Source: Flavobacteriia bacterium (GTDB taxonomy: Bacteria > Bacteroidota > Bacteroidia > Flavobacteriales > Schleiferiaceae). Taken from it: a stretch of DNA of 64,000 bases. The stretch lies in contig JABXHW010000033.1 of the NCBI GenBank assembly GCA_013373425.1, positions 60,117 through 124,116 of the forward strand, written 5' to 3'. The translations under genes and the position numbers were made by a program. Below, piece by piece: positions 26,555 to 35,706 of this stretch. The first letter of the stretch is position 1, and each line of letters starts with the position of its first letter. The notes under the pieces were generated by a model. It ran no database searches. It was given only the letters and a program-made list of their open reading frames with translations, and was not told the origin of the DNA.

Positions 26555-27991
26555 TTAATTTTTTCTCAGCTTTTTTAAGACAATCTCGTTCACTTCACCA
26601 ACTGCACGAAATTTAAAAATGGTAAGAAGTGCATAGGACGAGCCAATCATTAAGAGGGAAGTGACAATCAAATTCAACCAAACATTCTCGATCTGCATTT
26701 TCAATCCGAGCAGGATGACAGTGTAGATTATTCCCATGACAAGTGCAATAGGAGCTACGTCCTTAAGCTGTTTGCGAATGCCGTAACCAATGAGTCGTTC
26801 TGACAGTCTACTAATCATCGCATATGCTACAAATCGATGGACGATATAAGAGTATAAATAGGCTTCAATTCCGAAAAGAAGTAGGATGACGACAGTCGCT
26901 GCAATTGAAATCTTTCTCAGTAGGCCTATTCTCAACACCTCCTGAGAGTTATTGAGAACTTTAAGAATGTTGGTGTTCAACGAATCTAACGGATAAAACA
27001 TTCCTGCAAAGCACAGAATACGCAGAAACTCTCCAGACTGTTTCCATTCATCACCCAAGAGGATTTGTACCATCTCAGGTGCACTCAAGGATAATGTAAA
27101 GAGAACCATTGCGGTTACCATGAAGATTGGATTTAACAATCGACGATAAACAGTTGATAACCGAGTCTTATCTTCCTGATACTGAGCAAGGATTGGATAA
27201 GTGACGCGCTCAATAGTTTGAGAAATCGTTAGAGTGGGTAGTTTGTAAAAAGTATCCGCTCTCGTGAACTGCCCTAAATCAGCAGCAGTATATTTCTTAC
27301 CGATGACAAGGTAGGTGATATTGTTAGAAATAGTGTTGATTACACCGAGCACCATTAGTCGACTTCCAAATGAGAAGAGCTCTTTCAGTGAACTCATACT
27401 AAATCGAATTCTAGGTTGCCATCGGGTTACAAAGCTCAATAACATGAACATTGCAACGCTTAAAATCACGTTTCGCCAAACCAAGCTCCAAACCCCGAAA
27501 TCACTGAGTGCTAAGCCAATTCCAATTGCTCCAGATATGACCGATGAAAGAAGTCCAACTACCATCAAGTGCTTAAATCTGAGGGCTTTTATTACCTGTA
27601 CTTCTTGTACCATGTAGAATGCATTGAATAGCAATCCAATACTAATCACACGAATGAGAGAAGTAAGAATGGGCATTTGATAAAAATCGGCAATCCATGG
27701 TGCTGCGACGAACAACAGCCCGTAACATATCAAACCCACGGTCAGATTGAACCAAAAGGCCGTTTGATATTCAATATCAGCCACAGTTTTTCTTCGAATC
27801 AAGGCATCTTTAATTCCGCCATTGATGAAGATCTGAGAGATTTCAGTGAAGACCATGATCATACCAATCAATCCAAATTCCTCTGGCCCGAGCAACCTGG
27901 CAAGCACAATCCCGATAACAAATGTGACCATTCGAGTAGACAGCTTTTCTGCTGTACTCCAGATGATACCTGAAATTGCTTTCTCTCTCAA
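26555..27991 (-). CDS. wzx: Wzx-type flippase / oligosaccharide translocase (MOP superfamily)
   Basis: A 478-residue membrane protein with about 12-14 hydrophobic helices. The opening is MREKAISGIIWSTAEKLS, then VLARLLGPEEFGLIGMIMVF, the signature of PST-type exporters (WzxC-like). It flips undecaprenyl-linked repeat units across the inner membrane for polymerisation. The start is TTG 27991, three bases after the stop of the upstream fdtA-like gene; an in-frame stop two codons upstream excludes an earlier ATG. It is the only flippase seen in the window. Confidence 0.88.
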   Translation of the reverse strand: MREKAISGIIWSTAEKLSTRMVTFVIGIVLARLLGPEEFGLIGMIMVFTEISQIFINGGIKDALIRRKTVADIEYQTAFWFNLTVGLICYGLLFVAAPWIADFYQMPILTSLIRVISIGLLFNAFYMVQEVQVIKALRFKHLMVVGLLSSVISGAIGIGLALSDFGVWSLVWRNVILSVAMFMLLSFVTRWQPRIRFSMSSLKELFSFGSRLMVLGVINTISNNITYLVIGKKYTAADLGQFTRADTFYKLPTLTISQTIERVTYPILAQYQEDKTRLSTVYRRLLNPIFMVTAMVLFTLSLSAPEMVQILLGDEWKQSGEFLRILCFAGMFYPLDSLNTNILKVLNNSQEVLRIGLLRKISIAATVVILLLFGIEAYLYSYIVHRFVAYAMISRLSERLIGYGIRKQLKDVAPIALVMGIIYTVILLGLKMQIENVWLNLIVTSLLMIGSSYALLTIFKFRAVGEVNEIVLKKLRKN

Positions 27992-27994
27992 GTC

Positions 27995-28411
27995 TTACGC
28001 CGAGATGTATTGTAGATAATCATCATAGCTCCTTAGATAGTCAGACTCTGCATAGGTGTGCGATGCGAGAACCAAACAGATAGATCCACCGGCAAAGTTC
28101 ATTTCAGAAGCCCAAATTCCTGGAGGAATGTGAAGCGCCTGGTTCGGACGATTGATTTGTACCACTCTTTGAACGTGGCCGTCATCAAGTAAAACCTCGA
28201 AGCCTCCGGTTACGGCAACTAAAAGCTGATGGCACTCTTTGTGGGCGTGAGCACCTCTAGACTCTCCTGCCGGGATATCATAGAGATAGAAGATTCGTTT
28301 TACCTCAAATGGTATTTCCTCAGCGTTATTAATCGCCGTAATATGACCTTGTCTATCCCCTATTTGAGGAAGCGTTATTAGACTGCAGTCGAATACACTG
28401 ACCTTACCCAT
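27995..28411 (-). CDS. fdtA: FdtA-type dTDP-4-keto-6-deoxyglucose 3,4-ketoisomerase (canonical copy)
   Basis: A 138-residue cupin of the WxcM/FdtA family. The catalytic segment AGESRGAHAHKECHQLLV holds both conserved histidines (H55 and H57), and WASEMNFAGGSICLVLASH is typical of the C-terminal part. It moves the keto group of dTDP-4-keto-6-deoxyglucose from C4 to C3 so that FdtB can aminate it. It overlaps the paralogous upstream gene by 8 bp. FdtA and QdtA differ in C4 stereochemistry, which I cannot resolve here. Confidence 0.85.
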   Translation of the reverse strand: MGKVSVFDCSLITLPQIGDRQGHITAINNAEEIPFEVKRIFYLYDIPAGESRGAHAHKECHQLLVAVTGGFEVLLDDGHVQRVVQINRPNQALHIPPGIWASEMNFAGGSICLVLASHTYAESDYLRSYDDYLQYISA

Positions 28412-28817
28412 TTTTCTGAATTGACTTTAATTCATCGATATTTCGGATGTAGTCATCCTTGTCGAATTTTGTGCTAGATAAGTGAAGTGCGACAGCGTTG
28501 GTAGAAAAGTTTTCGACATGACGCCAAGTATGTGGCGGTAGGTATAGAGCGTGATAAGATCTGTTTAGGGTGAATGTTCTTGCACTATTAGAATCCAAGT
28601 CTTGAACAATAACATCGAATGAACCCGACAATGCTATGATAATTTCTTCTTGTCTCTTATAGGCATGTCCACCTCTAATGTCACCACCAGGAACATCGTA
28701 CGTCCAAAAAACTCTCTCGACATCAAATGGGAAATGATCTTGATTCTGTAAAAAGGTCAAGTTACCCCTTGGGTCTTGAATTTTCGGAAGATTGATTAAT
28801 CGGACTTCGTTGCTCAT
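28404..28817 (-). CDS. FdtA/WxcM-family cupin, divergent copy
   Basis: A 137-residue paralogue of the adjacent FdtA. The core segment is GGDIRGGHAYKRQEEIIIAL, in which the second active-site His is replaced by Tyr (H51-A-Y53). The rest of the fold is kept, including the C-terminal TWRHVENFSTNAVALHLSS. It may be a heteromeric partner, a QdtA-like enzyme with different stereochemistry, or an enzyme with altered activity. It begins 11 bp after the epimerase gene and overlaps the next gene by 8 bp. Confidence 0.78.
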   Translation of the reverse strand: MSNEVRLINLPKIQDPRGNLTFLQNQDHFPFDVERVFWTYDVPGGDIRGGHAYKRQEEIIIALSGSFDVIVQDLDSNSARTFTLNRSYHALYLPPHTWRHVENFSTNAVALHLSSTKFDKDDYIRNIDELKSIQKNG

Positions 28818-28828
28818 ATTTAAGAACC

Positions 28829-29800
28829 CTATTCAGGAATATTGTTTTGATTATCCTCATACCAGCTGTAAACCCGCTTTAGTCCCTCTTTAAAATGAAC
28901 GAGCGGTTTATATCCCAATAACTCTTGAATCTTCGAGATGTCAGCACGACTGTGTCGAACATCTCCAGGGCGCTCAGGGCCACGATTGGCTTGAACAGAC
29001 TTTCCCGAAATTTCCGACAAGTATTCCACCATCTCATTTAGGGATATCTGATCTCCACAAGCGACATTATACACTTGATTCAATGCATCTTTATTCGTAG
29101 AAAACAATGCCAAATCATTGGCTAAGACTGCGTTATCTACGTAGGTGAAATCACGACTTGTTATCCCGTCGCCATTGATGTGAGGATTCTCATCGTTGAT
29201 AACAGCTTGGCAAAAAATAGGGATAACGGCAGCGTAAGGGTTCTTTGGATTCTGGTTAGGTCCAAAGATGTTGAAGTATCTAAGCCCAACAAAATCAAGA
29301 TCGTAGGTCTTATGGAAAACTTCGGCAAATTGCTCAACTGACAACTTAGTTACTGCATAAGGACTCAAAGGATTCCCTATGGAATCCTCAACCTTAGGAA
29401 GGGCCGGGTTATCGCCATATGTACTTGAGCTACACGCGAGAACAACTCTGTCTACATTCTGAACATGAGCCGCATGCAGGATATTCACCGTACCCAAAAT
29501 ATTCACGGCTGTACTCTGCATTGGATTCTCGATACTTCTAGGCACCGATCCAAGTGCAGCTTGATGTGAAACTTTGTGTACACCTTCACACGCCTTGAGG
29601 CAAGTTTCATAATCTCTAATATCACCCTCCATAAACTCAAACTTTGGATGATCCAAGAATGGCTCAATGTTCTCGCGGTATCCATTGCTCAAATTATCCA
29701 ATACACGTACGAGGGATATTTTATCCTGTTTTAGGAAATGTTCGACGAGATTCGAACCTATGAAGCCCGCACCTCCAGTAATCAATAGTTTATAACTCAC
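28829..29800 (-). CDS. wbpP: UDP-GlcNAc(A) 4-epimerase (WbpP/TviC-type SDR)
   Basis: A 323-residue extended SDR. The NAD motif is ITGGAGFIGSNL (7-18), the catalytic Ser/Thr lies in ACSSSTYGD (122-130), and Y148-x3-K152 is in SPYAVTKLS. The segments HQAALGSVPRSIENP and RYFNIFGPNQNPKNPYAAVIP are typical of WbpP/TviC. The enzyme interconverts UDP-GlcNAc and UDP-GalNAc, or the corresponding uronic acids. It follows the tviB/wbpO dehydrogenase by 21 bp, the Vi-antigen and O6 arrangement for UDP-GalNAcA. Start codon is GTG 29800. Confidence 0.87.
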   Translation of the reverse strand: MSYKLLITGGAGFIGSNLVEHFLKQDKISLVRVLDNLSNGYRENIEPFLDHPKFEFMEGDIRDYETCLKACEGVHKVSHQAALGSVPRSIENPMQSTAVNILGTVNILHAAHVQNVDRVVLACSSSTYGDNPALPKVEDSIGNPLSPYAVTKLSVEQFAEVFHKTYDLDFVGLRYFNIFGPNQNPKNPYAAVIPIFCQAVINDENPHINGDGITSRDFTYVDNAVLANDLALFSTNKDALNQVYNVACGDQISLNEMVEYLSEISGKSVQANRGPERPGDVRHSRADISKIQELLGYKPLVHFKEGLKRVYSWYEDNQNNIPE

Positions 29801-29821
29801 TTCAACTTTTGTTATCTGGAA

Positions 29822-31114
29822 TTAGAGACGTCCGTCAACCTTCTCTTTGTCCAATAAAGATTTCACATCGAAAATCACCTGATTATCTGATTTTTGAAGA
29901 TTCAACTCCATAAATTCTTTGTGAGCAACTGCTAGCACAATGGCAGAGTATTCAGGCAGGTTTGGAACATCACCAGTAAGAATTTCAACGTTATACTCGT
30001 GTTTTACCTCTTCAGGATTCGCCCATGGATCATACACATCAACATTGATATCGAACGAAAGTAGTTCATCATAGATGTCAATTACTCTGGTATTTCTAAC
30101 ATCCGGACAGTCCTCTTTAAAAGTGAATCCAAGAATCAAAACCTTTGAGTCTACAACCTTGAGGTCCTTTCTCATCATCAGCTTTACAGTCTCCGTTGCT
30201 ACATGCTTACCCATGCTGTCATTCAATCGTCTGCCGGCTAAGATGATCTCTGGGTGGTAGCCTACCTCTTGAGCTTTCTGCGCTAAGTAATAGGGATCGA
30301 CACCTATACAATGTCCACCTACAAGACCTGGCTTAAATGGCAAGAAATTCCACTTTGTTCCTGCTGCTGCGAGAACTTCTTGAGTGTCAATTCCAAGCTT
30401 ATTGAAAATTTTCGACAGTTCATTCACAAAGGCAATGTTGATATCACGCTGTGAGTTCTCTATCACTTTAGCGGCTTCAGCAACTTTGATTGATGATGCC
30501 AAAAAGGTTCCTGCCTGAATAACCGTCTCATATACTCGATTGATTAAGTCGGCAGATTCCGGTGTAGAACCTGAAGTCACTTTTAAAATCTTCGTTACAG
30601 TATGCTCCTTATCTCCTGGGTTAATTCGCTCAGGAGAGTACCCAACATAAAAGTCAGCATTCATCTTGAGCCCCGATATCTCCTCCAAAACTGGTACACA
30701 TTCATCTTCTGTAACACCTGGGTAAACCGTCGACTCATATACCACGACATCTCCTTTTTTTAAGACTTTTGCGATGGTTTCACTCGCTTTCACGAGAGGT
30801 GTCAAAACAGGTCGATTGTGCTTATCCGTAGGTGTAGGAACTGTAACAATGAAAAAGTTACACTTCGCCAATTCCTCAGAACTGGATGTATTGAGCAAAC
30901 CAACTTCTGCTCCTTCTAGGCTATTCACCAAGACAGATTGAAGGTTCTCATCGTCTACCTCTAAGGTGAAATCGTGGCCATTATTCAATTCAGCTACTCT
31001 ACGCTGATTGATGTCGAAGCCAACAGTCGGATACTTCTTTCCAAACTCTACCGCAAGTGGTAGACCTACGTAACCGAGGCCAATAACCCCGATTCTAATT
31101 TCATTCAATTCCAT
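29822..31114 (-). CDS. tviB: UDP-N-acetylhexosamine 6-dehydrogenase (TviB/WbpO type)
   Basis: A 430-residue nucleotide-sugar dehydrogenase. The N-terminal Rossmann motif is [14 protein letters not shown] (8-21), [17 protein letters not shown] follows, and the nucleophile Cys is in [16 protein letters not shown]. The ends [19 protein letters not shown] and [14 protein letters not shown] place it with TviB/WbpO rather than Ugd. It oxidises C6 of UDP-GlcNAc or UDP-GalNAc twice to a uronic acid with 2 NAD+. The product could feed both the WbpP branch and, as UDP-GlcNAcA, the WlbA/WlbB branch. Confidence 0.9.
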   Translation of the reverse strand: MELNEIRIGVIGLGYVGLPLAVEFGKKYPTVGFDINQRRVAELNNGHDFTLEVDDENLQSVLVNSLEGAEVGLLNTSSSEELAKCNFFIVTVPTPTDKHNRPVLTPLVKASETIAKVLKKGDVVVYESTVYPGVTEDECVPVLEEISGLKMNADFYVGYSPERINPGDKEHTVTKILKVTSGSTPESADLINRVYETVIQAGTFLASSIKVAEAAKVIENSQRDINIAFVNELSKIFNKLGIDTQEVLAAAGTKWNFLPFKPGLVGGHCIGVDPYYLAQKAQEVGYHPEIILAGRRLNDSMGKHVATETVKLMMRKDLKVVDSKVLILGFTFKEDCPDVRNTRVIDIYDELLSFDINVDVYDPWANPEEVKHEYNVEILTGDVPNLPEYSAIVLAVAHKEFMELNLQKSDNQVIFDVKSLLDKEKVDGRL

Positions 31115-31153
31115 TTATTCTTCGATTGCTTGTCGATTAGTGATCAACACTGA

Positions 31154-31696
31154 TTAATTGATAATTCGATTCCACACTAGGAGAATTGCATTAGGGTCCT
31201 TCCTCGATAAATAGGTTTCGGCATCCTTAACATCGATGAAAAGGTAGCTAATTCTCTTCTCAATCAGCCTTTCGCATTTTGCGATGAGTTGATTGGTGTA
31301 CTCCTTATCTATTTCCTCTCCTATGAGCAGTACTTCAATTGTCTGGGACTGTATTCCTAGGGCTATATTTCCTTCAATATAAATACGATCCAAATTACCC
31401 ATTCTAGCGGCGATGTGATCTACCATTTGATCAATGCCGACGTACTTTCGGATGATTCTTTGCACATCGTCAAACATAGGATGTCTTCGATTTGCACGGT
31501 ACATCTTCTTTCGACCTTCTTGCTCGCTTACAATTAGCCCTGCTTTATCAAACCGATTCAATTCAACGCGAATAGAATTACTACTCTCTCCAAACTCCGA
31601 GGCCAAGCCTTGAAGGTAGCCTTTCGACTCAGGGTTTAAAAAGAGTCTCATCAACAGCTTTAGTCTAGTCTTTGATGTGATTAATGTTTCAAGCAT
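31154..31696 (-). CDS. Winged-helix regulator fused to a degenerate nucleotidyltransferase-like domain
   Basis: About 180 residues from ATG 31696 (MLETLITSKTRLKLLMRLF); a GTG four codons upstream (31708) is the alternative. The N-terminal 75 residues form an ArsR/MarR-like winged helix (SKGYLQGLASEFGESSNSIR, then DKAGLIVSEQEGRKKMYRA). The C-terminal part looks like a minimal nucleotidyltransferase fold, but the usual GSxARG is GNIALG and the D-x-D pair is reduced to T-x-E in SQTIEVLLIGEEID, so catalysis is unlikely. It sits just after upxY and before tviB, so it probably regulates this locus. No experimental function is known to me. Confidence 0.75.
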   Translation of the reverse strand: MLETLITSKTRLKLLMRLFLNPESKGYLQGLASEFGESSNSIRVELNRFDKAGLIVSEQEGRKKMYRANRRHPMFDDVQRIIRKYVGIDQMVDHIAARMGNLDRIYIEGNIALGIQSQTIEVLLIGEEIDKEYTNQLIAKCERLIEKRISYLFIDVKDAETYLSRKDPNAILLVWNRIIN

Positions 31697-31781
31697 AGAA
31701 TTTGACACGGCTCCGCCTCGTCACTCCCATGTCGTTTAACTTTAGGAGCAAAGGCATTCAAACTACAAAAGCCCAGAAACT

Positions 31782-32270
31782 CTAGGCTTTTTCTATAATA
31801 TTCCTTCGAAGATCCACTTCAATCACACAACTGAGTTCATGAAGGAATACTTTCATTTTATGATTATGAACCCCCTTAACTTCACCTGAGTAATCCATTA
31901 GAGGGCCAGACTTTATCCTTACAATATCATCAGTCGTAAAACTTCTTTTGACAATATTGGTGTGATCAAACTCGCTCAAAAAGTGACGGATTTGATCAAT
32001 TTCATCATCTCGAACAATGGCCGGTCGTTTCAGCCAGTATAAAAATCTTACCACCCCTGGGGTTTGCAAGATATCAAGCTCATTGCTCGGGTCTGCTTGG
32101 ACGAAAACATAGGAGGAAAATAATGGTTCCTGAACCATCTTAATGCGATCAGACCAGTTCCTGCGACGATAAATTAGAGGACAATAGCAAATGACTCCTT
32201 TGCTAGAGAGTCTTTCAGCAACCTTCTTCTCCGTTCTCGACTTCACATATATGACCCGCCAATCCGACAA
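31782..32270 (-). CDS. upxY: UpxY/NusG-like transcription antitermination factor
   Basis: A 162-residue NusG-family protein. The NGN domain runs from WRVIYVKSRTEKKVAERL through SSYVFVQADPSNELDILQTP, and the KOW domain covers VRIKSGPLMDYSGEVKGVHN. UpxY proteins act at the head of capsular loci in Bacteroidota, loading on RNA polymerase and preventing early termination in long operons. The start is TTG 32270: an in-frame stop lies a few codons upstream with no ATG between. A strong promoter stands 30 bp upstream, so upxY is first in the ~30-kb transcript that it should help to complete. Confidence 0.88.
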   Translation of the reverse strand: MSDWRVIYVKSRTEKKVAERLSSKGVICYCPLIYRRRNWSDRIKMVQEPLFSSYVFVQADPSNELDILQTPGVVRFLYWLKRPAIVRDDEIDQIRHFLSEFDHTNIVKRSFTTDDIVRIKSGPLMDYSGEVKGVHNHKMKVFLHELSCVIEVDLRRNIIEKA

Positions 32271-32299
32271 AGTAATAATACGTTACGTTTATTGAGTTA

Positions 32300-32330
32300 C
32301 AAAATTACTCAAATAAAGTCAGTGAGACAA
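32300..32330 (-). promoter_or_regulatory. Promoter of upxY and the leftward glycan operon
   Basis: On the minus strand TTG (32330-32328) is followed after exactly 20 bases by TAATTTTG (32307-32300), a full match to the Bacteroidota -33/-7 consensus TTG and TAnnTTTG. The expected transcription start is near 32294, about 24 bases before the upxY start codon. Confidence 0.7.
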
Positions 32331-32345
32331 CGAATTAGACTAAAC

Positions 32346-34823
32346 CTAACGATTAAATAATCTGCTGAACCACCCCTTATTAGATGTGTCATCACCGTAG
32401 TAACCGTAGCCATAGCCATAGCCATAACCATAGCCGTAACCATAGCCGTACCCGTAACCATAGCCGTACCCGTAGCCGGCTTTTCGTTGATCAAAGTCAT
32501 TCAATATGAGATAAAACTCAGTATCGTCTCCACTCTTTTTGATAGAGTCCAAGTTCATTAAATGACCTTTAGCTGTAACGCCCTGACGAACGATGTATAG
32601 ATTGACATCTGAATATTTAAAGATTTCAAACGCGTCTGCTACAATACCGATTGGAGGAGTATCAAAAACGATGTAGTCATAATGCTGCTTTAACTCTTCC
32701 AATAGATTCTGGAATCGACCACTCATGATTAACTCCGAAGGGTTTGGCGGCACAGGACCGGCAGAAATAATATCTAGGTACTGATTCTGAGCTACATGTT
32801 GAATAACCTCGTCAATGGAGGCGTCATTTGACAGGTAATTCGACAAACCCACATCATTGGAAAGTCCAAAATCATTAAAGATTCTTGGCTTCCTCAAGTC
32901 AATACCAATCAGAATCGTCTTCTTATTAGACAAGGCGAAAATACTTGCTAAGTTGATACTAACAAAAGTTTTGCCTTCTCCAGAAATACTTGAAGTAGTG
33001 GAGATTACAACTGGTCCTTCACCCGTTTCAGAATGGATAAATCTCAAATTAGCTCTCAAAGCTCTGAAGGACTCTGCAACTCCCGATTTTGGCGATTCAA
33101 GTACTACCAAGTTTGAATTCTTGCTATTGTGACCGAGTTGACCAATTAGGTTAAATGAAGTGAGAGACTTGACGTCATTTTCTGTGTACACCTTAGTCCG
33201 GAAGAATTCCTTTATCAACATAAATGCGATGGGAAGAATGAAGCCTAGTAGTGCGTAGAGCGCATAATTCCTCAAATAATTGGGGGAAATTGGTGCTTTT
33301 TGAGTAAATGGTGGATCAATTACATATTGATCCGGTTGGATGCTTGCTTTAGCAATGCTAGCCTCTGCCAATCTTTGCATTAAGAAAGTTGACAAGTCAT
33401 TATTAACGAGATACTTCCTCTCAATTGCCAAATAATCGCGTTCTATGGCCGGCAAAGCAGATAATTCTGCACTAGCCTCAAACTTTCTCTCTTCTATATT
33501 GCTCTTCTCTATTTGAACTGCACGTTCCGCACTGCGTAAATTCTCTATAAGCGATTGGCGTAACCTAGAAAGTGTTCTATCCAAAGAAACTACACTAGGA
33601 TGCGACTCTGTTGCTCCTTGCATTAACTGAATTCTTTGAAGCGATAGTTGCTGATACTCATCAACCAATCTGATAAGCACTGGTTCTTGGAATCCTGCAA
33701 TCGATGGTGACACCATTGCATCTGCCTCTCCATCTTTTCCAAGCATCTCAGATAGATACTCAAGGTAATCGAGCTTTGAGTTGGCAGATGCTAAGTCAGA
33801 TTCTATCTCATGTAATCGCTCCGCAACTAATTGACCTTGAGCACTTAAATCGATCAGCTGGCGGTCTGTTCTAAATGTCTCACGCTCACCCTCTACCGCA
33901 CTCAAGCTATCTTGAATCCGGTCCAATTGATATTGGATAAACTCAATAGTCGCATCAGATTGACTACGCTTACGCTCAAGATTGGCTTCTGTATATTCTT
34001 TCACCAATTGATGAAGAAAAACCTCATTTTGATAAGATTCTTCTCCCGATATCGTCAATTGTATTCCGCTCGATCCTTCAGAAACTGGTTCAACATTTAG
34101 CTTGCGTTTGAACTGCTCAACAAGAGACTCTACACTCTTGAGAGCCAACGAGAAAGACTCTCCTTCAGCCCATTTGTACTGCGTAGGAATAATTCTGAAT
34201 CGGCCAATAGGCATATCCAGCCACTCGCCTGCTTCAAACTCTTGCTCCTTAATCTCAACCGCTTCTTCTAAAAGTCCAGTGGTCTCAGTGCCATCCCATT
34301 TTACCATCTTCGTACCCTTGGATATGTTCAAGGATAACATATACCTGTAATCTGGAAGCAACTTGATACTCCAAGGACTAGATCCAAAAGCAAAGGCTTG
34401 GGACGAGTCAACTTCTAGTTGAAAGGACCTATTTTTATAAATTATCGATGTTTTTACAACACCTTCACCACTATACTCAATATCAAAATCGAGTTTATTT
34501 AGGGTTCTTGTCAAGAGACTTCTACTTTTTAGTACAAGTACTTCATTCTCCCATTTAAGTCGTGGATTATAATACCCAATAGCAGTCATTAACCCTTCAA
34601 CACCTGAACTGGATGAATTGTCTTCATCCATTATCATAAGTACGGTAGATGTTGAATATACAGGGGTTGACCACCTATTCACCAAATACCCCATTGCCAA
34701 TCCGGTGATTGTAAAAATGGCAATTGCTGGCCAAATGTTGATGACCTTAAACAGTAACTCTTTTAAGTCAAAGTTCTCGTAGCGAGACGCACTATCCTGC
34801 TGGGCATTCTGAGAATCACTCAT
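32346..34823 (-). CDS. wzc: Wzc-type polysaccharide co-polymerase and BY tyrosine autokinase
   Basis: An 825-residue inner-membrane protein. A Wzz domain begins near residue 20 with the first membrane helix at about 33-53. A long coiled-coil-rich periplasmic region follows to about 510, then a second helix (YALYALLGFILPIAFMLIKE). The kinase domain has Walker A SSISGEGKTF, Walker A' ILIGIDLRKPR and Walker B DYIVFDTPP. The tail at 783-809 is 13 Gly-Tyr dipeptides plus one extra Tyr, serving as the autophosphorylation cluster. Wzc sets chain length with Wza; cycles of tail phosphorylation control assembly. It begins 26 bp after the wza stop. Confidence 0.92.
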   Translation of the reverse strand: MSDSQNAQQDSASRYENFDLKELLFKVINIWPAIAIFTITGLAMGYLVNRWSTPVYSTSTVLMIMDEDNSSSSGVEGLMTAIGYYNPRLKWENEVLVLKSRSLLTRTLNKLDFDIEYSGEGVVKTSIIYKNRSFQLEVDSSQAFAFGSSPWSIKLLPDYRYMLSLNISKGTKMVKWDGTETTGLLEEAVEIKEQEFEAGEWLDMPIGRFRIIPTQYKWAEGESFSLALKSVESLVEQFKRKLNVEPVSEGSSGIQLTISGEESYQNEVFLHQLVKEYTEANLERKRSQSDATIEFIQYQLDRIQDSLSAVEGERETFRTDRQLIDLSAQGQLVAERLHEIESDLASANSKLDYLEYLSEMLGKDGEADAMVSPSIAGFQEPVLIRLVDEYQQLSLQRIQLMQGATESHPSVVSLDRTLSRLRQSLIENLRSAERAVQIEKSNIEERKFEASAELSALPAIERDYLAIERKYLVNNDLSTFLMQRLAEASIAKASIQPDQYVIDPPFTQKAPISPNYLRNYALYALLGFILPIAFMLIKEFFRTKVYTENDVKSLTSFNLIGQLGHNSKNSNLVVLESPKSGVAESFRALRANLRFIHSETGEGPVVISTTSSISGEGKTFVSINLASIFALSNKKTILIGIDLRKPRIFNDFGLSNDVGLSNYLSNDASIDEVIQHVAQNQYLDIISAGPVPPNPSELIMSGRFQNLLEELKQHYDYIVFDTPPIGIVADAFEIFKYSDVNLYIVRQGVTAKGHLMNLDSIKKSGDDTEFYLILNDFDQRKAGYGYGYGYGYGYGYGYGYGYGYGYGYYGDDTSNKGWFSRLFNR
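32397..32477 (-). repeat. Hexanucleotide-based Gly-Tyr codon repeat in wzc
   Basis: Thirteen GGN-TAY units in tandem, with an extra TAC at the C-terminal end. Glycine codons vary (GGC, GGT, GGG) and tyrosine codons alternate TAT/TAC, so the repeat is imperfect at DNA level. Loss or gain of 6-bp units would keep frame and change the number of phosphorylatable tyrosines. Confidence 0.85.
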
Positions 34824-34849
34824 TACTCTTTCTCTAATAATCCTTAATC

Positions 34850-35677
34850 CTAAAGTCGACTAATCGTCGCGGCAATCAGCAATATGCTTGAAACAAGCGA
34901 AAGCGTTTGAACGAATGATGAGAAGCCCGTTTCACCGATTCCCCACGATTTCTGAGCCACTGGCTTGACATTGATGATATCATTTGGCTGAATGAGAAAA
35001 TCAGGGTGACTTAAAGTTTCTGCGTCTGTCAAGTCTAACTCAATTAACCGAACTCCTTCAGGATATTGTCTGATAATCTGTACTTCATCTCTCTTACCAT
35101 AGATGTTAGCATCTCCAGCCATTGCTAGCGCTTCAAATATGGTTGCTTGATTCTGATAAATTGTATACTTCCCTGGTCTATTAACTTCTCCAATAATGCT
35201 AAAACGGATACCGCTCAGTTGCACATTCGTGAAAAGTGCTTCATCAGGAAAGTATAGCGCTAGCTCGGAATTCAGTTTAGCCTTTACCTCTTCAATAGTT
35301 AGTCCTTCTACTTCAACCTCTCCAATTACTGGTAGATTAATTCTACCATCACTATTCACCGAGTATCCCGTCAGATAAAAATAACCGTCTTGTACGTTTT
35401 GAAGATTTGCAGTTCTGGCCACGTTAAATGTCGCTGCCGCTTCATCACTGAAACTTCGAACGGTAATGTTCAAAATGTCATTTTGTTGAACGTAATACAA
35501 TTGGTGCTGAATTTCGAAATATGACGAATCACTGCCTTCAAAATCCTTTGGCACTTGTAAATAAGTCAATTCTTTCTGAGGAATACAGCTGGCAAAAACA
35601 CCAACCAACAAGGTTAAGATAGAAATTCGCAAGAGGGAGGATAAACCTCGACGCTTTTCTGATGTGAGCTCAGGCAT
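34850..35677 (-). CDS. wza: Wza-type polysaccharide export outer-membrane lipoprotein
   Basis: A 275-residue protein. An N-terminal signal sequence ends in a lipobox (VFASC, Cys31). A Poly_export domain includes YVQQNDILNITVRSFSDEA and DGRINLPVIGEVEVEGLTIE; an SLBB-like part starts at FSIIGEVNRPGKYTIYQNQ. A C-terminal hydrophobic helix (LSLVSSILLIAATISRL) probably inserts into the outer membrane or anchors the protein. It forms the export channel working with Wzc, encoded 26 bp downstream. A -7 box precedes it. Confidence 0.9.
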   Translation of the reverse strand: MPELTSEKRRGLSSLLRISILTLLVGVFASCIPQKELTYLQVPKDFEGSDSSYFEIQHQLYYVQQNDILNITVRSFSDEAAATFNVARTANLQNVQDGYFYLTGYSVNSDGRINLPVIGEVEVEGLTIEEVKAKLNSELALYFPDEALFTNVQLSGIRFSIIGEVNRPGKYTIYQNQATIFEALAMAGDANIYGKRDEVQIIRQYPEGVRLIELDLTDAETLSHPDFLIQPNDIINVKPVAQKSWGIGETGFSSFVQTLSLVSSILLIAATISRL

Positions 35678-35706
35678 CTAATCCGGTTATAGGTTCAACT
35701 AGTGAA

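Noticed and set aside
32397..32477. Possible CRISPR-like array
   Set aside because: The repeat unit is 6 bases, without spacers, and encodes the Gly-Tyr tail.
32309..32500. A 63-codon frame rich in Met-Ala-Thr repeats
   Set aside because: It is the Gly-Tyr repeat of wzc read in another frame.
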